64,000 nt of DNA from Bacteroides sp. CAG:1060_57_27 (GTDB lineage: Bacteria; Bacteroidota; Bacteroidia; Bacteroidales; UBA932), in contig MNQT01000027.1 in assembly GCA_001915575.1 (NCBI GenBank), positions 21,588 to 85,587 on the forward strand. The letters run 5' to 3'. Shown piece after piece: positions 22,168-32,241 of the stretch (its first letter is position 1; each line of letters begins with the position of its first letter). A program made the translations under genes and the position numbers. Under the pieces are notes generated by a model. The model saw only the letters and a list, made by a program, of their open reading frames with translations. It had not been told where the DNA came from and did no database searches.

Positions 22168-24261
22168 ATGGCTCAAAAACCCAACAATAATAATAGAGGT
22201 TCCGAAAGGAAGACCATAAAGATAAACCTTTCATCGATCCTGTACATAGCCCTGCTCGTATGCATCGGCTGGATGCTTTTCCGCAACAGCGGAGTTCCGG
22301 CCAAGAAGATAGAGTGGGCACAGGTTCAGGAAATGGTCCTGAGCGGGGATGTCAAGGACATCCATTTCATACGCAACGAATACAAGGGCAGCATCTCGGT
22401 AAGGCCGGACAGTCTCGCCAAATATTCCAGCTTCTTCCCCGAGGGGAAATTCCCCAAGAGCTCCCCGCAGTTCTATTTCCTGACCTCTTCCAAGTTCGAC
22501 CCCGAGAAGGAATTCGCAGAGCTCAACTCGCAGCTGCCGGAGGAGGGCCGTATCCCAATATACATGGAGAACAAGACCAACGTATGGGGAGGCATGCTTG
22601 AATGGATACTTCCGCTCCTGCTGCTTATACTGCTGTACAGCTGGATGTTCCGTTCAATGTCACGCCAGATGGGCGGCGGCAATGCGGGCGGAGGAGGAGG
22701 TATGAACCCCTTCAACGTAGGCAAAGCCAACGGCAAGCTTGCGGACAAGGACAAGGTCAATGTCACCTTCAAGGATGTCGCCGGACTTTACGGCGCCAAG
22801 GAGGAGGTCATGGAGATAGTGGACTTCCTCAAGAATCCCGGCAAGTACACCGCCCTCGGAGGAAAGATTCCCAAGGGAGCCCTGCTCGTAGGGCCTCCGG
22901 GCACCGGCAAGACCCTGCTCGCGAAAGCGGTGGCAGGCGAGGCCAACGTGCCTTTCTTCAGCATCAGCGGCTCCGACTTCGTGGAAATGTTCGTCGGTGT
23001 GGGAGCAAGCAGGGTGCGCGACCTGTTCGCCCAGGCAAAGGAAAAGGCCCCGTGCATAGTATTTATCGACGAGATCGACGCCGTGGGGCGCGCGAGGGGC
23101 AAGAATGTCGGCTTCTCGTCCAACGATGAGCGCGAGAACACGCTCAACCAGCTGCTTACGGAAATGGACGGATTCGGCACCAACAGCGGCGTCATAGTGC
23201 TTGCCGCGACCAACCGTGCCGACATACTCGACAAGGCCCTGATGCGCGCGGGAAGGTTCGACCGCCAGATCCATGTGACGCTTCCCGACCTTAACGAGCG
23301 CAAGGAGATATTCAAGGTGCACACGCGCAAGCTCAAGCTCGCCCCGGACTTCGACATCGAGGCCATAGCCAAGCACACTCCCGGCTTCTCGGGGGCGGAC
23401 ATAGCCAATGTCTGCAACGAGGCTGCCCTCGGAGCGGCGAGGAACGGCAAGAAGTCGATAGGCAACAAGGACTTCGCCGACGCAGTGGACAGGATAGTCG
23501 GAGGCATCGAGCGCAAGAAGACCATAATGTCGCCCGAGGAGAAGAGGCTTACGGCTTTCCACGAGGCAGGACACGCTGTCACCGGCTGGCTGCTTCCCGG
23601 ATGCGACCCCGTGCTCAAGGTTTCTATCATACCCCGCGGACAGGCCCTCGGCCTTACCTGGAGCCTGCCTGACGAGAAGGTGATGATGTCCAAGTCCGAC
23701 ATGATGGACGACATGTGCTGCCTCGTCGCCGGAAGGGTGGCCGAGGAGATAGTCAACGACGGAGTGCCGTGCTCCGGAGCCCTGAACGACTTCGAACGCA
23801 TGACCAAGATGGCCTATGCCATGGTAAGCTACTACGGCATGAGCCCCAAGGTAGGCAACATCTCGTTCTACGACGCCGGGGGCTACGGCTTCACCAAGCC
23901 TTTCAGCGAGAAGACGGCCGAACTCATCGACTCCGAGGTGAAGGCGCTCGTGGACGAAGTCACAGGACGCACCCGCAAGATACTCTCCGAGCATTGGGAG
24001 GGAGTCAAGGCTCTCGCACAGATGCTTATCGAGAAGGAGGTCATAATGGCCGACGACATCGAAGCCCTGTTCGGCCCCAAGGCCGGAAAGCACGGCGAGG
24101 ACCGTCTCAAGGCTGCCGGTGACGAGTCCGTTGACGCAGCTCGGGAAGAACCCGCAGACGGTACTCATGGACAGCATGAGGAGACGGCCTCAGACGCCGG
24201 CCTGAAAACCGGTGCCGACAGTACGGCTGAAGAAGGGTCAAAAGATTCCGGAAATGAATAA
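22168..24261 (+). CDS. ftsH: ATP-dependent zinc metalloprotease FtsH
   Basis: A 697-residue membrane-anchored AAA+ protease that degrades membrane and short-lived cytosolic proteins. Two transmembrane segments (near residues 15-30 and 138-157) flank a periplasmic FtsH_ext domain; then come Walker A GPPGTGKT (about 242), [12 protein letters not shown], a second-region-of-homology block ([21 protein letters not shown]) and the zinc site HEAGH (about 465). A Gly-rich linker ([11 protein letters not shown]) follows the second membrane segment and an acidic, Ala/Glu-rich tail ends the protein. It overlaps cdsA by 8 bp, starting a ftsH-cdsA-psd operon. Confidence 0.97.
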   Translation: MAQKPNNNNRGSERKTIKINLSSILYIALLVCIGWMLFRNSGVPAKKIEWAQVQEMVLSGDVKDIHFIRNEYKGSISVRPDSLAKYSSFFPEGKFPKSSPQFYFLTSSKFDPEKEFAELNSQLPEEGRIPIYMENKTNVWGGMLEWILPLLLLILLYSWMFRSMSRQMGGGNAGGGGGMNPFNVGKANGKLADKDKVNVTFKDVAGLYGAKEEVMEIVDFLKNPGKYTALGGKIPKGALLVGPPGTGKTLLAKAVAGEANVPFFSISGSDFVEMFVGVGASRVRDLFAQAKEKAPCIVFIDEIDAVGRARGKNVGFSSNDERENTLNQLLTEMDGFGTNSGVIVLAATNRADILDKALMRAGRFDRQIHVTLPDLNERKEIFKVHTRKLKLAPDFDIEAIAKHTPGFSGADIANVCNEAALGAARNGKKSIGNKDFADAVDRIVGGIERKKTIMSPEEKRLTAFHEAGHAVTGWLLPGCDPVLKVSIIPRGQALGLTWSLPDEKVMMSKSDMMDDMCCLVAGRVAEEIVNDGVPCSGALNDFERMTKMAYAMVSYYGMSPKVGNISFYDAGGYGFTKPFSEKTAELIDSEVKALVDEVTGRTRKILSEHWEGVKALAQMLIEKEVIMADDIEALFGPKAGKHGEDRLKAAGDESVDAAREEPADGTHGQHEETASDAGLKTGADSTAEEGSKDSGNE

Positions 24262-25084
24262 TTTCGCTGTCAGGACACTGTCCGGCGCAGTATTCCTCGC
24301 CGTAATGGTCTTCTGCATCATCTGGGACAGGATGCTTTTCGGCGCCCTGTTCCTTCTTGTATTGTATTTTGCCCTGCGGGAGTTCTATGCCGTTTCGCTC
24401 GGCGCAAGGTTCGCATTCCAGCAGAAACTGGCGCTGCTCGCCGGCGCGGCTGCGTTCGTGCTCGTATGCTGCCACTGCTTCTACGGCATGAAGGCCTCCT
24501 ATATCAGCCTGAGCCTCGTCCCTCTGCTGCTCATACCGATGTTCAGCGTGTTCGAGGGGGTCAGGGAGGACTTCGCCGACCTGTCCATGCTCTATACCGG
24601 CCTGCTGTACATAGCGCTTCCGATAGCACTCTCTCCGCTCATCATGATGGACGGGGATATATATGACGGGTGGACGATGCTCTCGTTCTTCATAGTGATA
24701 TGGGTTTCCGATGTAGGAGCCTACTGCCTCGGAACCCTGTTCGGGCAGAAAGAGGGCTCCCGCAAGTTGGCGCCGGAAATCTCGCCCAAGAAATCATGGT
24801 GGGGATTCTGGAGCGGGCTGGCGTTCGCACTCGCCGCCGCGGCCGGGCTGCACTTCTGGCTGTGGGCGGATATACCTATGGTCCACTGCCTTGCGCTCGG
24901 CGCGATAATCAGCGTGGCAGGCGTATGCGGCGACCTCTTCGAATCGCAGTGGAAACGCCACTACCATGTCAAGGATTCCGGCTCGATAATCCCCGGACAC
25001 GGAGGGATGCTCGACCGTTTCGACAGCAGCCTCGTGGCCATACCGGCCGCCGCCGTATATCTTAGCGCTTTCGGACTCCTATGA
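24254..25084 (+). CDS. cdsA: Phosphatidate cytidylyltransferase
   Basis: A 276-residue membrane enzyme that makes CDP-diacylglycerol from phosphatidate and CTP, the branch point of phospholipid synthesis. About eight hydrophobic helices precede the CDP-alcohol signature near the C-terminus (SQWKRHYHVKDSG then IPGHGGMLDRFDS). The ATG at 24254 is chosen over a GTG at 24212 because it matches the usual N-terminus and gives an 8-bp overlap with ftsH. The stop overlaps the psd ATG as ATGA. Gene order places CDP-DAG synthesis next to phosphatidylserine decarboxylation. Confidence 0.95.
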   Translation: MNNFAVRTLSGAVFLAVMVFCIIWDRMLFGALFLLVLYFALREFYAVSLGARFAFQQKLALLAGAAAFVLVCCHCFYGMKASYISLSLVPLLLIPMFSVFEGVREDFADLSMLYTGLLYIALPIALSPLIMMDGDIYDGWTMLSFFIVIWVSDVGAYCLGTLFGQKEGSRKLAPEISPKKSWWGFWSGLAFALAAAAGLHFWLWADIPMVHCLALGAIISVAGVCGDLFESQWKRHYHVKDSGSIIPGHGGMLDRFDSSLVAIPAAAVYLSAFGLL

Positions 25085-25737
25085 GAAGGATCGACAGGAA
25101 CTCCAGGGGAACCCTCGCAGCCGTCTTCCTCGGCAGCGCGGGCGTCGCGGCCGTATTCATAATCTTCGTGCGCATTCCCTGGCTCGTATATCCGATGATA
25201 GCGATGCTGGTATGGCTGTGCGCATGGCAGCTGGCGTTCTTCTCCGTGCCCGAGCGCAAGAGGGCCGGAAACGCCCGCTCCGTGACCTCGGTAGCCGACG
25301 GCAGGGTAGTGATACTCGAAAGGACATACGAGCCCGAGTACCTCAAGGAAGACTGCATACAGCTGTCGGTATATATGAACTTCTTCGACGTGCATGCCAA
25401 CTTCTGGCCGGTAGACGGCAAGGTCAGCTATTACCGCTACTATCCCGGAAAGCACATGCTGGCGTTCAAGCCCAAGTCGTCCGAGGAGAACGAGCACAGC
25501 TGCGTCGGGATAACCACCGCCGACGGAACGAGGATCTTCTTCAAGCAGATTGCCGGAGGATTCGCGAGGCGCATCGTCTGCTACGCCAAGGACAGTACCG
25601 AATCCATGGCCGGCCGGCAGTGCGGAATAATAAAATTCGGCTCGAGGATAGACATTTTCCTGCCTCTCGACGCCGAAATCAAGGTCTCCAAGGGAGACTA
25701 TGTGCGTGCCTGCGAGACTATACTCGCAGAGCTCTGA
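25081..25737 (+). CDS. psd: Phosphatidylserine decarboxylase, short form
   Basis: A 218-residue pyruvoyl enzyme that converts phosphatidylserine to phosphatidylethanolamine at the membrane. It has two N-terminal hydrophobic segments, the conserved MNFFDVHANFWPVDG with its key His, and the self-cleavage Gly-Ser in IIKFGSRIDIFLP near the C-terminus, which creates the pyruvoyl group. This short type is usual in Bacteroidetes. Its ATG overlaps the cdsA stop (ATGA). The 3' end overlaps the convergent HAD gene by 20 bp. Confidence 0.95.
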   Translation: MRRIDRNSRGTLAAVFLGSAGVAAVFIIFVRIPWLVYPMIAMLVWLCAWQLAFFSVPERKRAGNARSVTSVADGRVVILERTYEPEYLKEDCIQLSVYMNFFDVHANFWPVDGKVSYYRYYPGKHMLAFKPKSSEENEHSCVGITTADGTRIFFKQIAGGFARRIVCYAKDSTESMAGRQCGIIKFGSRIDIFLPLDAEIKVSKGDYVRACETILAEL

Positions 25738-26317
25738 GTTCCTCGCGCAGCCTCTCCGCCGATTCGAAGACTATCCCCTCCATGCCTAAGGCGCATGCCG
25801 CGCGGACATTCTCGGGCCTGTCGTCCACGAACACGCATTCTCCGGGCACAAGCGAATACCTGTCGAGCAGTATACGGTATATCCGTTCTTCAGGCTTCAG
25901 GCATCTTTCCTGTCCAGACAGCACATATCCGTCGAGCAGCCCGAACACGGGATAGCGGTCGCGCACGAGGGGGAAGGTCTCCGCAGACCAGTTGCTGAGA
26001 CCGTACAACCCGTAGCCCTTCGACTTCAGTTCGCAAAGCAGCGGTTCCATGCCGGGAATCTGCTCTCCCATCATCTTCTCCCACTGCCCGAAATACATGC
26101 GTATCTCCTTTTCCCACTGAGGAAAGAGCCTGACCCTCTCCTCAGTCACCTCGGAAACGGGACGGCCGGCATCGGCCGAAGAATTCCACTCGTAAGGGCA
26201 TATCTCCCGGAGGAAGTAGTCCGTCTTCTCCGCATCGCCGAAATACGGCCCGTACAGATGCCGCGGGTTCCAGTCCACGAGCACTGCCCCGAAATCGAAG
26301 ACTATGTTGCGTATCAT
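25718..26317 (-). CDS. HAD-family phosphatase (YihX-like)
   Basis: A 199-residue haloacid-dehalogenase hydrolase. Motif I is VFDFGAVLVDW, with the nucleophilic Asp first and Gly replacing the usual second Asp two residues on, as in YihX-type sugar-phosphate phosphatases. Motif II is GLSNWS, the motif III Lys is in RCLKPEERIY, and motif IV is CVFVDDRPEN. An alpha-helical cap lies between motifs I and II. The substrate is not known; glucose 1-phosphate is the YihX precedent. It starts 2 bp after the plug-domain gene on the same strand, forming a two-gene unit. Confidence 0.88.
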   Translation of the reverse strand: MIRNIVFDFGAVLVDWNPRHLYGPYFGDAEKTDYFLREICPYEWNSSADAGRPVSEVTEERVRLFPQWEKEIRMYFGQWEKMMGEQIPGMEPLLCELKSKGYGLYGLSNWSAETFPLVRDRYPVFGLLDGYVLSGQERCLKPEERIYRILLDRYSLVPGECVFVDDRPENVRAACALGMEGIVFESAERLREELRALRV

Positions 26318-26319
26318 CG

Positions 26320-26763
26320 CTACCTCTTGCGTGTGGTGACGAGTATCACGCCGTTGGCTCCGCGTACGCCGTAGATCGAAGCCGACGCCGCATCCTTGAG
26401 CACGTCTATCGACTCCACCATGTCGGGGGTCAGACCCGTGAGGTCGTTTACCTCCATGCCGTCGACGAGAACGAGGGCGTAGCCGTCGCCGCTGATCGTC
26501 CTCGTGCCGCGGACACGGAACTTGTTGCCGACCACCATGACTCCGGGAATCTTGCCCTCGATATAGTCGTAGATGTCGGTGAACGATGTCTTGTCGTCTA
26601 CCTTGAGCGTAGATACGGCGTTGGTGGTCTCATCCCTGGTGGTGGTGCCGTAGCCGATATTGATAGGGTCGTCTCCACCGTGATCGACCGATATGACCCT
26701 GTTCGACGTGCCGCATGAGCACAGTGCAAGGGCGAGGACGGATGTCAATACAAGATGTTTCAT
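26320..26763 (-). CDS. Stand-alone TonB-plug-domain lipoprotein
   Basis: A 147-residue lipoprotein (MKHLVLTSVLALALCSC, lipobox LCSC) made of a single TonB-dependent-receptor plug domain without a beta-barrel. The end of the plug is unmistakable: RGTRTISGDGYALVLVDG, then DMVESIDVLKDAASASIYG and RGANGVILVTTRK, the SusC/RagA-style motif. The ATG at 26763 is chosen because it begins the lipoprotein signal. The function is unknown; it might modulate SusC-type receptors or TonB, or scaffold another complex. It is not a recent truncation of a receptor, because it has its own signal peptide, promoter and a following operon partner. Confidence 0.82.
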   Translation of the reverse strand: MKHLVLTSVLALALCSCGTSNRVISVDHGGDDPINIGYGTTTRDETTNAVSTLKVDDKTSFTDIYDYIEGKIPGVMVVGNKFRVRGTRTISGDGYALVLVDGMEVNDLTGLTPDMVESIDVLKDAASASIYGVRGANGVILVTTRKR

Positions 26764-26778
26764 ATTGTCGCGTTTTTC

Positions 26779-26786
26779 CAAATATA
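26779..26786 (-). promoter_or_regulatory. -7 box for the plug-domain/HAD operon
   Basis: The minus strand reads TATATTTG, matching TAnnTTTG, 15 bp upstream of the ATG at 26763. This short distance supports the chosen start codon. Confidence 0.6.
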
Positions 26787-26911
26787 CGTAAATACCTTGA
26801 AACTTCTTCATAAAACATGCCTGATTTAGCGGTTTAGCGGTTTTTCGAGCATTACCCTCCATGTCCGCCCTTGCATATTTCAGGATGCGCTAGGTATTGT
26901 CCGGTAAATAT

Positions 26912-26978
26912 TGTCTGTGTATAGCCTTCGGGAGACTGTTCTTCGGGGTTTATGTCTCCCGAAGGCTATACACAGACA
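26912..26978. repeat. Palindrome, divergent copy (25-bp arms, 17-nt loop)
   Basis: Perfect arms at 26912-26936 and 26954-26978 enclose a 17-nt loop containing GGGG. The arm block GTATAGCCTTCGGGAGAC has the same layout as GTATACCTCCCGGGGAGC in the copy at 29755, suggesting a distant relative. The 12-mer TATACACAGACA at its right edge is repeated directly at 27002-27013. The rest of the 465-bp gap 26764-27228 holds only the two promoters. Confidence 0.7.
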
Positions 26979-27186
26979 CATACATAGACTATACCCAGGT
27001 ATATACACAGACATATACACCGGCAAAACAAGGGAGAACATAAAATAAACTGCAAGCCGAGAGCAGTGTCGGAACTTGTTCAGGCAATGCCGAGGCGCAG
27101 CGTGATTGTAAACGAAGTTTAAAATATGTTGCATATGAGACAAGGGGTAATATTACGGATAATCATTACCTATTTGAGAAAAGGTT

Positions 27187-27217
27187 TTGGAATTAAACGG
27201 AAAACCACTATATTTGT
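27187..27217 (+). promoter_or_regulatory. Promoter of tRNA-Cys (TTTG-N19-TATATTTG)
   Basis: TTTG at 27187-27190 and TATATTTG at 27210-27217 are spaced by 19 bp, an exact Bacteroidetes promoter, ending 11 bp before the mature tRNA 5' end. Confidence 0.8.
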
Positions 27218-27228
27218 AATCCTTTACG

Positions 27229-27298
27229 GTGCGTTGGCCGAGTGGTCAGGCACAGGTCTGCAAAACCTGTTACAGTGGTTCGATTCCGCTACGCACCT
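27229..27298 (+). tRNA. tRNA-Cys (GCA)
   Basis: A 70-nt cloverleaf. Acceptor stem GGTGCGT (27229-27235) pairs with ACGCACC (27291-27297), with discriminator U at 27298. The anticodon arm is ACAGG-TCTGCAA-ACCTGT-like with anticodon GCA, read as Cys, and the T arm contains GGTTCGATTCC. CCA is not encoded. It is followed by a stem-loop terminator, has its own promoter, and is transcribed alone. Confidence 0.97.
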
Positions 27299-27300
27299 CA

Positions 27301-27337
27301 AAAGGACGGCCTAAGATTGCATTACGGCCGTCCTTTT
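27301..27337 (+). terminator. Rho-independent terminator after tRNA-Cys
   Basis: AAAGGACGGCC (27301-27311) pairs with GGCCGTCCTTT (27326-27336) around a 14-nt loop, with a short T run at the end. It begins 3 bp after the tRNA. Confidence 0.8.
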
Positions 27338-27364
27338 GTCTTTCCACACTGAACGCTTCCGCCC

Positions 27365-28336
27365 ATGTATTCCGAACTCCTTGTCACCGCAATACTCTTT
27401 CTGGCCGTCTGCCTCGTCATAACCCTCCTCGACGCCCTGGTGTGCCTGCTGCTGTGCCTTGCCGGCGGCATCTCGTTCAAGGTGGCGTTCTGCCGGGGTC
27501 TGCTCGCGCTTCTCGTACCCGCCGCGGTGCTCGCATGGGGAATCATCGTCGGCAGGAACCACTACCGGGTCAGAGAGGTCGAACTCCGCTTCGACAATCT
27601 GCCCGAAGCGTTCCGTGGCTACCGCATAGTCCAGCTCTCCGACATACATTCCCGCTCGTTCAGGCACAGGACGCGGTCGCTCCGGCGGGCCGTAGAGAAG
27701 GTGAACTCGCTCGGTGCGGACCTGATAGCCTTCACGGGCGACATAATCACCATAAGTCCGGACGAACTTGACATCACCGCCCCCATACTGAAAGAACTCG
27801 AGGCGCGTGACGGGGTAGTCTCGGTGCTCGGGAACCACGACTACGGCGTGTATATGACCCCCGGAAAGGGACTGCGCCACACCGCAGGCTGCACCGCCGA
27901 AGTAGTGCGCAGGGAGCGTCAGATGGGCTGGAGGGTACTGCTGGACGAGAATGTGACGATAACGAGAGGGGACGACACCCTCGCCGTCGTGGGCGTACAG
28001 AACACGACCCCTTCACCGCATTTCAGGTCGGCCGGAGATCTGCAGAAAGCCTCGGAAGGTACGGAAGGCCTGTTCCGCATACTGCTGAGCCACGATCCCA
28101 TGCACTGGGACATGGAAGTCGTCGGCAAGGACTATCCGCTTACGCTCTCCGGCCACACACATGCGATGCAGTTCTCCCTATTCGGCTGGTGTCCGAGCAG
28201 ATATATGTTCAGGCAGTACAGGGGCCTGTACGAAAAGGGAGGGCAGAGGCTGTATGTCAACATCGGCCTCGGGGAGACGATATTTCCCGCGCGTATCGGC
28301 ACGCCGCCTGAAATCACGCTGATAACCCTGCGCTGA
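27365..28336 (+). CDS. Membrane-anchored metallophosphoesterase
   Basis: A 323-residue calcineurin-like phosphoesterase. Two or three N-terminal hydrophobic segments (residues 5-62) anchor it. The two-metal site is complete: QLSDIHSRSF (Asp and His), FTGDII, LGNHDYG, SHDP and SGHTHAMQ. The fold matches YkoQ/YaeI-type enzymes; YaeI-like proteins act on UDP-diacylglucosamine, but the substrate here is not determined. It follows the tRNA-Cys terminator by 28 bp with no clear consensus promoter. Confidence 0.87.
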   Translation: MYSELLVTAILFLAVCLVITLLDALVCLLLCLAGGISFKVAFCRGLLALLVPAAVLAWGIIVGRNHYRVREVELRFDNLPEAFRGYRIVQLSDIHSRSFRHRTRSLRRAVEKVNSLGADLIAFTGDIITISPDELDITAPILKELEARDGVVSVLGNHDYGVYMTPGKGLRHTAGCTAEVVRRERQMGWRVLLDENVTITRGDDTLAVVGVQNTTPSPHFRSAGDLQKASEGTEGLFRILLSHDPMHWDMEVVGKDYPLTLSGHTHAMQFSLFGWCPSRYMFRQYRGLYEKGGQRLYVNIGLGETIFPARIGTPPEITLITLR

Positions 28337-28342
28337 GCGGCA

Positions 28343-28675
28343 TCACGCTCCGTCAGGATCAGGTGCGGACGGCTCCAACGCCTCCAGAAGGAAGCTGACC
28401 GGGCGAAATCCGTCGTTACAGGAGATCATCGCGGAATGCGGATCCCTCATCCAGCCTCCGAAGAAATCCCCGCCGCCGCGCGAAAGTTCCTCGACGAACT
28501 CCCTCATGGAGCCCCACGCGCTTTCACACAAGCCTTCCGGCCTGAGCCCGCCCCTTGAAATGAAAACCTGTCCGGTGCACACATCGCACGTGTGTTCGAT
28601 AGGGTTCTCGTACCTTTCGATAAGATCCGCGTAGCAACTCCTGCGCATTGCGGTTATCCTTACATCCTTTTTCAT
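28343..28675 (-). CDS. TIGR04076 family protein
   Basis: A 110-residue protein with the TIGR04076 pattern: N-terminal KKDVRITAMRR, THTCDVC-like HTCDVCTGQVF, the block RPEGLCESAWGSM, GGGDFFGGWM and ISCNDGFRPVSFLLE. Several conserved Cys residues (C34 C37 and a later pair) suggest metal or redox function, but no reaction is known. It starts 12 bp after the WYL regulator gene on the same strand and is probably co-transcribed with it. Confidence 0.8.
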   Translation of the reverse strand: MKKDVRITAMRRSCYADLIERYENPIEHTCDVCTGQVFISRGGLRPEGLCESAWGSMREFVEELSRGGGDFFGGWMRDPHSAMISCNDGFRPVSFLLEALEPSAPDPDGA

Positions 28676-28687
28676 ACGGTTGGTATT

Positions 28688-29590
28688 TCATATCTTCTGG
28701 AGAAGTCCGGCACATCCGCGGACATAGTCCCTCAGGGCGTCGCCCTCGACAATCTCGATCTCCCTGGCAAGCCCGCATACAAAACGGCCAGCGCCCTGCA
28801 TCCCGCAGACTTCCGTATCCAGGATCCATGCGCCGCCGGAATCCGGCTCCAGGTCGCGCGCGGCGAGGGGATATTCCTCCACCAGCAGGTTCTTGGCATA
28901 CAGCGAAAGCCTCAGACGCACATGCACCGTATGGTCGGAGGTCATCCTGAAGATGTCGGTAGGGGACTTGTGATGCTCCGCTCCGCAGGTCCATTCCTCG
29001 TCAAGCACCAGGACATCCGATATCCTCGAGATCTTGAAAGTCTTGTTGCGCGAGTCCTCGAGGTCATAGCCCCAGATGTCGGCATAGTCGGCGGTGAAGG
29101 CAAAGGGTTCTATGCGGCGATCCCTTATCGTATGGGAGTTGCCGGACTCATAGTCTTTCAGGATTGCCTTGCGCCGCTGCTCCACGGCCCTTCCGAGGGA
29201 CTCAACGATAGCGGCGCTGCCCCTGCTGTCCGCGAAGTCGGCTATGCCCGTGGACCTGTATATGGCGGAAAGCTTCTGCCTGAGGTTGGCCTTCAGGCTG
29301 TTGGTCGGAGCCAGCCTGTCTATCAGGGAATTTACAAGATATGCCTCTTCCTCCGAGAAATAGACCAGCTTGTCTATCTCTACGGCGTCTTTGGGCAGCC
29401 TGCACAGCTTGTAGATGTCCCCTGAAAGCTTGTTTACCGCAAAACCCGCGCTGCGCAGGGTATCGATATAGCGGTAGACGGTCCTGGGCGACATGCCGAG
29501 CCTGTCGGCGAGTTCGCCTATGCTGTAGTTGACATTGCCCGAGAGGTATTTCATCAGGCGCAGCAGTCTTTCTATCTTCGGTTGGTCCAT
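28688..29590 (-). CDS. WYL-domain transcriptional regulator
   Basis: A 300-residue regulator with an N-terminal HTH_11-type winged helix (KIERLLRLMKYLSGN, SIGELADRLGMSPRTVYRYIDTL) and a C-terminal WYL ligand-binding region (about residues 120-300, IEPFAFTADYADIWGYDLED...). WYL proteins sense nucleic-acid-like or other small ligands and often govern defence or DNA-damage genes, but no defence system adjoins this one. The ATG at 29590 opens the HTH; longer in-frame starts run into the upstream gap. The TIGR04076 gene follows. Confidence 0.87.
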   Translation of the reverse strand: MDQPKIERLLRLMKYLSGNVNYSIGELADRLGMSPRTVYRYIDTLRSAGFAVNKLSGDIYKLCRLPKDAVEIDKLVYFSEEEAYLVNSLIDRLAPTNSLKANLRQKLSAIYRSTGIADFADSRGSAAIVESLGRAVEQRRKAILKDYESGNSHTIRDRRIEPFAFTADYADIWGYDLEDSRNKTFKISRISDVLVLDEEWTCGAEHHKSPTDIFRMTSDHTVHVRLRLSLYAKNLLVEEYPLAARDLEPDSGGAWILDTEVCGMQGAGRFVCGLAREIEIVEGDALRDYVRGCAGLLQKI

Positions 29591-29754
29591 AACTTTGCTG
29601 GTCGATAACTTTTCCTGTACCGGCCCGAATTTAGTCATTTCCGTCGACAATACGGCGTCTGTCCCATGCCTGTGTGAAAATATCGTGCTTGGCCGAGTAT
29701 GTGCCCGTATAATGTTTCCGGAGTGTATCAATGTATCCCTGTCCTTGGCACAAG

Positions 29755-29824
29755 TCCTCCGGGTATACCTCCCGGGGAGCTAATCAAAAGGGGTAAACGC
29801 TCCCCGGGAGGTATACCCGGAGGA
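29755..29824 (+). repeat. Core palindrome, copy 2 (26-bp arms, 18-nt loop)
   Basis: Perfect arms at 29755-29780 and 29799-29824 enclose the loop TAATCAAAAGGGGTAAAC. Compared with the copy at 13036-13107 (opposite orientation), the inner 25 bp of the stem differ at three positions, and each change is compensated in the other arm. A 9-bp inverted pair TGCCCGTAT / ATACGGGCA (29702-29710, 29824-29832) flanks it. It sits in the 392-bp gap between the WYL and xylanase genes, which holds no other gene. Confidence 0.85.
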
Positions 29825-29932
29825 TACGGGCAGCAACAGTGGTATAGCGGCGCCCGCATGGACGCGGAGAGCACGCACGCCATAAACACGAGCAGTAACG
29901 GTCGTATTGCGGCACATACGCAGACAGGCACG

Positions 29933-29961
29933 AAAAAAGGGACAGGCCGTCGGCCCGTCCC
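29933..29961 (-). terminator. Rho-independent terminator of the xylanase gene
   Basis: On the minus strand a GC-rich hairpin (plus-strand arms 29939-29948 and 29952-29961, GGGACAGGCC / GGCCCGTCCC) is followed by six Ts (29938-29933). It starts 21 bp after the xylanase stop codon. Confidence 0.85.
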
Positions 29962-29982
29962 CCAAAAAGATGAAAAAATCTA

Positions 29983-32241
<2,259 letters not shown>

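Noticed and set aside
26320..26763. Plug-domain gene as a truncated SusC receptor
   Set aside because: It has its own lipoprotein signal and promoter and no barrel remnant follows; the next gene is a HAD phosphatase 2 bp away.
27229..27298. tRNA-Cys as an integration site for a genomic island
   Set aside because: No integrase gene or repeated tRNA 3' end was found next to it; the tRNA is followed directly by its terminator.
28688..29590. Defence island suggested by the WYL regulator
   Set aside because: Neighbours are a TIGR04076 protein, a phosphoesterase and a xylanase; no nuclease, methylase or other defence gene is present.
12976..29824. Long palindromes as CRISPR repeats
   Set aside because: They are single, widely spaced hairpins without regular spacers, and there are no cas genes.
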